From contig WPIO01000251.1 of NCBI GenBank assembly GCA_009760855.2, forward strand, positions 62,001 through 126,000: a DNA stretch of 64,000 nt. The letters run 5' to 3'. The position numbers and the translations under genes were made by a program. This document shows positions 58,401-64,000 of the stretch, piece by piece. Position 1 is the stretch's first letter, and each line of letters starts with the position of its first letter. The stretch is from Cristatella mucedo (taxonomy: Eukaryota; Bryozoa; Phylactolaemata; Cristatellidae). A model generated the notes under the pieces. It saw nothing but the letters and a program-made list of their open reading frames with translations, was not told the DNA's origin and made no database searches.

Positions 58401-59125
58401 GTTGGTCCATGCATTCGTGGCATCCAGTCTTGACTTCTGCAACTCACTGCTTACTGGCCTACCAGCATGTGCGATCAGGCGATTGCAGCTGGTGCAAAAC
58501 TCTGCAGCTAGGCTTGTCTGTCGTGAGCGTCGCAGTTGCCACATTACTCCACTTCTCGCCGACCTGCACTGACTACCAGTCAAGCAACGGATTGACTTCA
58601 AGGTTTTGTCGCTCACTTTTATGTCCCTTCATTCTACGGCTCCAGCCTATCTCTCAGATATTCTCCCACATCAGGCCAAGCATCGTACCACCCGCTTTTC
58701 GGAATCCAACAGTCTACAAATGCCTCGTACAAACCTTATATCCTTTGGAGACCGTGCATTTAGTTCGTATGCTCCCAAAGCCTGGAACTCCATCCCGACC
58801 TGCGTCAGAACATCCCCTGACCTGACCACATTTAAAAGGAACTTAAAAACACACCTATTTAGGACAGCATTTAGTGGGTCCCCGTGACTCGTCCTTGATG
58901 ACCTCATGGGTGCTGACACTGTGCATGCTGCCACTGACCACATTTGCATGCTGACCCTGTGCATGTCACCCCTAACCATATCATTTATTTTGTTTGTTTT
59001 TCAAGCATGATTTTACTTACCATTCAGTTGCATTTCCCTTTGCAGCAAATGTAAAGCGCCTAGAAAGAGATTGAGTTCTCTGAGGGCGCTTTAGCAAGTG
59101 CATTATTATTTATATTATTATTATC
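55490..59125 (+). mobile_element. LINE-A, longest copy, 5' region, endonuclease, RT and 3' UTR
   Basis: A CR1/L2-like non-LTR retrotransposon of about 3.6 kb. 5' region 55,490-56,050 (shared with 47.3 kb). AP endonuclease from RLNACLWNPRSM (56,060), LTETWL, GGGVAIIVRSKF, VVYRPPGT, VMGDFNVHFDK and SDHMQISF. Linker with AKSTKRKLEKAYKRSR. RT from 57,442: KAILDQENLSNYRPVSLLPF, LLILLDLSAAFETIDHKV, YGVPQGSVLGPVLF, catalytic box FNADDTQLY, NFLKLNDDKTNLL. C-terminal domain to about 58,887. The 3' UTR ends GCGCTTTAGCAAGTGC plus ATT repeats. Damage: TGA near 56,090, a one-base frameshift near 56,900, decay at 57,290-57,440, Tyr to Asn in the YADD box (58,024), and Trp to TGA at 58,570. No ORF1 is evident. 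It lies antisense in the first receptor intron. Confidence 0.95.
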
Positions 59126-59238
59126 GATGTGTTTATCTAGCTCAAGAATTAGTATTAAATTTTTTAGATGGTAGATATTGAAAGTATGAGAATTTTATTA
59201 AGCAAATTTTATCATAACAAAGAGGCAATTTTACTTAC

Positions 59239-59581
59239 GGTTGATGGTAATTTTCTTCTGAATAATCAAATGCGGTAATAGGTGGTTAGACACTATGCAC
59301 TTCACGGTAGCCTGATGATAATCCCACAAAATGTTTTTTTCAATCGCAACGAAATCAGTTCCTGATGCAGATTGATTCAACCCAGAAATATCATTGATGA
59401 TTTGAAGCGTGATAACAGGTGTTGGATGTCCTTTCACAGCTGAACAATTGATTCTCAGAGTGTCCGTGTCGTTGAATGCAAGCTCTTCTGGATATATTTT
59501 AAGACTCTCCGGTGCGACTGAAGTGAAGCAAAATTTTAGGACAATTAGCATTACCAAGGTCAGCACTAGTTTGGAAGACAT
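59239..59581 (-). CDS. Receptor exon 1: signal peptide plus Ig-like domain 1
   Basis: Starts at ATG (59,581-59,579) and reads through a hydrophobic leader (MSSK, then an LVLTLVMLIVL core, ending CFTS) into an Ig-like domain with INCSAVKGHP around C46 and VKCIVSN around C95. The exon ends ATC AAC C, followed by the donor GTAAGTAA (59,238-59,231), phase 1. Sequons lie at N37, N45 and N69. There is no Trp between the two Cys, so this is a C2-like or divergent Ig fold. Alternative: TTGCTTCACTTCAG just before 59,517 is a good acceptor and lies exactly where the paralogous exon 2 begins, so the true exon could be 59,239-59,517 (279 bases) with the leader encoded elsewhere. I prefer the ATG because the in-frame leader is a good signal peptide. 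A TATA-like CTTATAAA (plus-strand reading, 59,631-59,638) lies about 50 bases upstream. Confidence 0.7.
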
Positions 59582-60104
59582 TAAAAACTAAAATAACTTC
59601 TAAATTTTCAGGAAGGCACATTATTATTTTCTTATAAACAAGCTATTGTAAACAGTAAAGCTAAGATAATGGTATGCCTTTTGTAGGCACTGGTCAAGAC
59701 AGCAGAATCCCATCATGGTGCTATAAAAACACAAGAGAGAGTACCAGTCAAATGGTTTGAGATTACATCTAAATAGTCAGCACTTACAAGCACATACAAG
59801 AAACTATAACCGTATAAGGCAATGATGTGAGGGACAGGTTGCCGGTGTGGCTTAAATTTCTGAGTGATTGTTATACAAAAATGTCACTTATAGCACCCTG
59901 CTACAAGAGAATGCTTAGGCATAGTTACAAACTATAATTAGTAATTAGTAGAAATGTGTACAGTGCTCTTTAAGAGCTTAATCTCTGTTAAGAAATTTGA
60001 CGCATACTTTAAGGTTCCACAGTCGGAAGCAACAGATTAGATGAAATTGTGCAGGAATTGTGAAAGTGAGCTTGGAATTCTAGGTGTATATTACCTGAGT
60101 GAAC
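59582..60104. other. Upstream flank of receptor exon 1
   Basis: No other coding signal. Would contain the proximal promoter if 59,581 is the true start and exon 1 is the first exon. Confidence 0.4.
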
Positions 60105-60675
60105 GAGGAAGCTGAAATGATGCAGCAGTTCAGCTAGGTACGAAGAAGCCAGGCTTTGAGTCAGCATAAGAAGTTGATTAAGCATCTTTTAATCAACTTT
60201 AAGCCCCTGAAGCTTCTTCGGCAGGGGAGAAGTGTGGTAAAAATCTGAGGTTTTTTAACTGGCCTGGCAGCCGTATTCATCACCAGCGGCCGAGGCCAAG
60301 TGGCTTATTTCGGTAGCCCAGCCAACATAAAATTGAAAATATGCTGCCCAGATAGAACTGCCGAGCTATAAAAAATAATTAATAATTCGTCACGGTAGGC
60401 AGCCCCTAAAGTGAGATATGGATATGTCGTGATAATTCGATTTTGATGCAGTCTTGTAAATGAGATTATCAAAATATAGGCAGTTTTCAAAGACGACACC
60501 TACATTCCTAGCTAATCGTAGCGATCGCACGACAGGATCCTCTATATGAAGAGCAAATTCATCTAGTCCAGCCACGCCCTTGGGTTTCCCCATGCATAGC
60601 AGTTCTGCTGTTTAGACTTTAAGCTTAAGAAACTTTGCCATCACTCAGGATTGATAGTTTCAAGGAAAGCATGAA
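60105..60675 (-). mobile_element. LINE-B fragment, RT C-terminal half, old
   Basis: Minus strand: MGKPKGVAGLDEFALHIEDP (60,593), RLARNVGVVFENCLYF, then FNFMLAGLPK (60,305) and degraded LVSPQLKKL- and FLAELLH-like codons near 60,120-60,240. Colinear with 22,740-23,260. Confidence 0.8.
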
Positions 60676-60687
60676 TAGTGATTATAA

Positions 60688-60782
60688 CAATTCCCTTTGC
60701 AGCAAATTTAAAGCGCCTAGAGAGAAATTGAGTTCTCTGAGGGCGCTTTATCAATTGCATTATTATTATTATTATTATATAA
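60688..60782 (+). mobile_element. LINE-A terminal tail
   Basis: CCCTTTGCAGCAAATTTAAA, GCGCCTAGAGAGAAATTGAG, GCGCTTTATCAATTGC plus seven or more ATT repeats; inserted next to the LINE-B fragment. A further short minus-oriented tail scrap follows at 60,783-60,815. Confidence 0.88.
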
Positions 60783-60889
60783 CTTATTTGCATTGCACCC
60801 TTAGAGAACTTAAGGGGAAATGGTCAACAATTTTCAGTCCTTTGGAAATTTGCCTGTTAAAAGACAAACCAGTTACAAATGCAATCCCA

Positions 60890-60975
60890 AATTCTGTTGG
60901 TTGACAGATGACCGGAACATGGTCAATAAAATTATTTCGTAAGACGTACTTAAACCGTAAGTAGTACGTAGAGCT
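60890..60975 (-). mobile_element. Possible LINE-B RT scrap
   Basis: TTGACAGATGACC...CATG resembles, in antisense, the GVPQGS region of LINE-B, and TTTCGTAAGACGTACTTAAA the codons upstream of it. Very decayed. Confidence 0.4.
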
Positions 60976-62438
60976 CAATGGGTTTTTTTTTAAACCCGAC
61001 CTCCCGAACCGAGCGTTCGTGGTGAATTTTGTAGATATAAGTTATTCACCTCTAAACGAACCCTCAGAAAAAAGTTCAAACTACCCAAAATACGTTAAGT
61101 TTAAGAAATGACACTCCCCTGGAGATCGAACGTCAAACTGGTAGTATAACAAGATCATAAAAGCGTCAATCCAATTGGCCGGGGCCTAGTCCCGCCTCTG
61201 CTTCCCAGCCCCACCCATAGCAACCGGCTGCGAGCGGCATTTCAAGGCCCATTCCTTATTTACTCTGCAGAAACATATTTACATTCGTATGTTTAGATCA
61301 GTTCAGAAACCGGAAGTTTTTATTGTTTGGTAAGTAGACAATCATTAGGGATAATGAATTGAGAATTTACTCCAGCCAGGGCCGCCGTAACTAAGGAGTC
61401 CATTACCACTGCACCTACTGAATCATGGGACTGTTGATCTTGTTCCTGTAGCGGCCATAATCCACGAGGCAGCGTAGTCCCGTGGCTGGTCAGAGTGGTG
61501 ACTTGGATGGAGCTAGCGCGTCGTTCACTTTGAATCAGTCTGAAAATTTTGATTCGATTCTATTTAAGGGAAATTGAGGTGATTTTGAGTTCTCATTGAT
61601 GCCATTTATAGCTTGAGATTTGTATTGGCTAACACGGTCAGACGCCCGAGTGGTTCGACTGCTGCCGTGGTTTGACTGCCGGCGGTGTGAGAGCTATCGT
61701 GCCTACCTTTGCTATCGTGCTTGTGTCCTATCTCCGATAACAGTGATCCGATAAACTTGAAATGTATGATTTTTTTAATGTATGATCCACCAGAAAGATA
61801 TATTCACAGTATTGGCAACATGTTGTGACGTTATGGGCTTTTTGACATCAGTTATGTGCTGCCAGCTGGTTGAGCTATAAGCTGGCAACTTTGACTGTGC
61901 TTCCTGAACAGTTAGGTTTTGAGCCTTTGAGATGCTACAGATTGGCCATGTATGGCTACATCGACTTGAAATTTGGAATATAAGCTCTGGTCAGCTTGTT
62001 TGACCCAAGGCTTTCTCAAGTTTAGTTGTATGTGAAGTGAGTATAGACCCACTGTCTTTTAAAATCACATGATCGACACTTTCCTTATTATTTTTAAACG
62101 TCTCACAAAATTCTAATTTACTTTTTAGAAGAAACCCTGGCTCAACAGAAGTGTTTTGCATCTTTTGAAAGGGTTAACATATTTCTACAATGCATAATAA
62201 TGAATCAGTTTGAATAAAACTGAAGTGATATACCGAAGCGAAATTTGACATTGACTTTTGCAGGTCATCAGAAAGTCAAAGTGGCACCATGGTTACGTCG
62301 AAAGATAATGTTGCCTTTGTTGTTTGTGCAAATTTGCATGCCTTTCTGTCGATTAGTATATGAGAAATATCAATAACTGTGTTTTGAGGGAGATAACTCC
62401 TATAGTATTCTTATAGGGGTGGGGATAGCACCCGCCAT
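60976..62438. other. No recognisable gene; contains a promoter-like patch
   Basis: Includes GC-rich stretches at 61,171-61,245, 61,375-61,530 and 61,640-61,715 that stand out from AT-rich surroundings. No ORF of interest. Confidence 0.45.
61171..61317. promoter_or_regulatory. Candidate promoter-like GC-rich patch
   Basis: Within about 150 bases: CCAATTGG (61,171), CCCGCCTC (61,191, GC-box-like), CCCATAGCAACC (61,214-61,225, resembles an RFX X-box) and ACCGGAAGT (61,309-61,317, ETS core). It lies about 1.6 kb upstream of receptor exon 1 on the minus strand. These are short motif matches; function is not shown. Confidence 0.25.
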
Positions 62439-62439
62439 C

Positions 62440-62640
62440 TCTTTCTTGGCACCCTAAATATGCTGCAATAGAAGCGTGGTCGAATGGTTAATGGTATAAT
62501 TCTCAATGACAACAAGCATAAAATGGTTAGACGTGACATGCACAGAATCAGCATGAAAGTATAGTTAGTGGCAGCATGCAGTGTCGGCACGAATAGGCAA
62601 GCAAAGGACAAATCACATTAGCGCATTAAGTTTATTAATC
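62440..62640 (-). mobile_element. LINE-A 3' UTR fragment
   Basis: TCTTTCTTGGCACCCTAAAT, GCAATAGAAGCGTGGTCGAA, ACATGCACAGAATCAGCATG and GCAGCATGCAGTGTCGGCAC, all in antisense; old. Confidence 0.8.
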
Positions 62641-62734
62641 ACTGCAGCACATTGCGACAGTCCAAACGGAAAATATGGATGAGTAGTCAGAATAAAAGTG
62701 ACAGCTAATTATATGAGCCTGAATCATTTATTCT

Positions 62735-62875
62735 AGAGGTATGTCTAATTGGAGAACAGCAAATGACGTGGAACGAATCCTTTCGTACTTCACATATAAC
62801 CGTCTGGTGGATGCGACCTGACCCCACACGATACGCTTCAACAGGATTGGGTTATTAAAATTTCAACAAACCCAG
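62735..62875 (-). mobile_element. LINE-B RT scrap
   Basis: GGAGAACAGCAAATGACG and GCGACCTGACCCCACACGAT match, in antisense, the codons around GVPQGSVLGP and just upstream, seen also at 23,440-23,560 and 36,955-37,050. Confidence 0.75.
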
Positions 62876-62929
62876 TACTTATTTGAAATACCAATCCCTG
62901 TTCTTGTTCGTTAAAATAGGAGATAATGA

Positions 62930-63050
62930 TTGATGTCAAGGTTTGATGTCCATGGTTATGGGCTCGAGCCCTGTGGCATAGGTGAAGCGCCTGGATAGAG
63001 ATTAAGTTCTCTGAGGGTACCATAAAGTAAATTTTTATTTATTTATTTAA
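62930..63050 (+). mobile_element. SINE-1, tail half
   Basis: GGGCTCGAGCCCTGTGGC (B-box region), GTGAAGCGCCTGGATAGAG, AGATTAAGTTCTCTGAGGG, then TACCATAAAGTAAATT and TTATTTAT repeats. The stretch after the B box is the closest SINE-1 match to the LINE-A tail. Confidence 0.78.
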
Positions 63051-64000
63051 CTTTGTTAATTAATAAGAATACCATGTGACGAATTGAACCTAGGTTTTAG
63101 GAGTGAAAAATACTTATGCACAGCTTCTAGACGTAGGCAAGGGTCAATGCTCATCGGTAATGCGTACTAACCTATCTTTGCATGCGGATGAATTATGTTG
63201 TTATAGTGACACAAATATATTGTACTGGTGTTACTATTGATTTGCTTACTTTTTTGTTTCTTAAGCTCTAGCGAGAGCGTTTTATGTCCTTGTTTAATAT
63301 GTAGAAAGCATCATACTTCTACAGATCATACTACTTCCTAGGTTTAGTTACAAGAAAGATATGCATGGATTAAGTGAATTTTACTTGATATAACAGTATT
63401 TACTTAGGTCCTGATTCTTTCAAGCTGCTTGATGAGCTGTTGTTATTCTACACTTTTCTTAGCAGTCACAATTTCTTCAGCTTAATTATATGAACGGGGT
63501 CATATTTAAAACTGACAAAAAACCATTAAGCATTTGCTTTCTTAATGACAATAGTAATACAACGTCGTTTGCGACTTTAATGTATCTCCGGATTCTTCCC
63601 AACTCACAGCAAGAGATTCAGAACGTAGGGGTAAGTTACATGCATAGTGCTAAGAATGCAAATGAAAACTAGTGAGGCATTCAATTGTATGCAAAGATAA
63701 ACACTGAGACGCCTAAGGCCGTTGGTTATTAAGACGTCCGGCTGATTACACGATCCAAATCATTTTAGATACGCATACAAAGCACATCGGAGTGAAAGAA
63801 GAAAAGTTCATTGGGTTGAAGGGTTAGCTGACCTAAACAGATACGTCATTGGCTAAGGCTTAGACTGAGACTTAAATGCAAGGGTCATAGCAGCTAATGT
63901 CTGAAGCAGGAAGTGGTTTCAAGACTTTTGAAGCACAGCTTTATGGCTCGATTGAAGAAAGATATAGATTCAGTGCGAGGGACGTTGAAATGACCAGATG
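63051..64000. other. No recognisable gene
   Basis: A tRNA-A-box-like GTTGGTTATTAAGACGTCC occurs near 63,721 without a following B box. Nothing else recognised up to the right edge. Confidence 0.5.

Overview
This window is AT-rich animal DNA with very low gene density and heavy repeat content. There are no operons, ribosome-binding sites, rRNA genes or CRISPR arrays. It holds GT-AG spliced immunoglobulin-domain exons, CR1/L2-like non-LTR retrotransposons, tRNA-derived SINEs, DNA-transposon relics, satellites and microsatellites. This points to an invertebrate or other non-mammalian metazoan (cnidarian, mollusc, annelid or lancelet are all possible); the species cannot be fixed from the sequence.

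The one host gene I can support runs on the minus strand from 59,581 down to 19,845. Five exons (59,239-59,581; 45,746-46,024; 31,785-32,162; 31,646-31,667; 19,845-20,109) have consensus splice sites and matching phases. Joined, they give an uninterrupted 428-codon reading frame: signal peptide, three Ig-like domains, one transmembrane helix, a basic stop-transfer cluster made largely by a 22-base microexon, and a cytoplasmic tail with five tyrosines, three of them in YxxI/L motifs. This looks like an Ig-superfamily cell-surface recognition or signalling receptor. About 97% of the gene is intron, and the introns hold most of the repeats.

For the repeats I use local names. LINE-A: CR1/L2-like, tail ending in GCGCTTTATCAAGTGC plus ATT repeats; best copy 55,490-59,125 (+). 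LINE-B: a second CR1/L2-like family with a different 3' UTR; best copy 35,863-39,165 (-). SINE-1: a tRNA-like head joined to a tail that resembles the LINE-A 3' end. SINE-2: a different tRNA-like family. SAT180: a degenerate repeat of roughly 170-190 bases at 6.4-10.7 kb and 52.7-54.2 kb. Relics of a MULE-type transposase (5.1-5.8 kb), an hAT/ZMYM-type transposase (40.4-41.2 kb) and an unnamed invertebrate repeat-associated protein (13.8-15.6 kb) are also present.

Layout: 0-6.4 kb LINE-A scraps, long blank stretch, MULE relic. 6.4-10.7 kb foldback and satellite split by a LINE-A. 11.1-19.3 kb LINE-A scraps and the 13.8-15.6 kb relic. 19.8-20.1 kb last receptor exon. 21.6-30.1 kb nested LINE-A/LINE-B and SINEs. 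31.6-32.2 kb microexon and Ig3/transmembrane exon. 32.3-40.3 kb nested LINEs. 40.4-41.2 kb hAT relic. 45.7-46.0 kb Ig2 exon. 47.3-50.7 kb three-layer LINE/LINE/SINE stack. 52.7-54.2 kb satellite. 55.3-59.1 kb microsatellite plus the longest LINE-A. 59.2-59.6 kb Ig1/signal exon. 60-64 kb further LINE scraps and a small GC-rich patch with promoter-like motifs. Several LINEs carry recognisable target duplications, so insertion order can be read. Every LINE copy seen is disabled.
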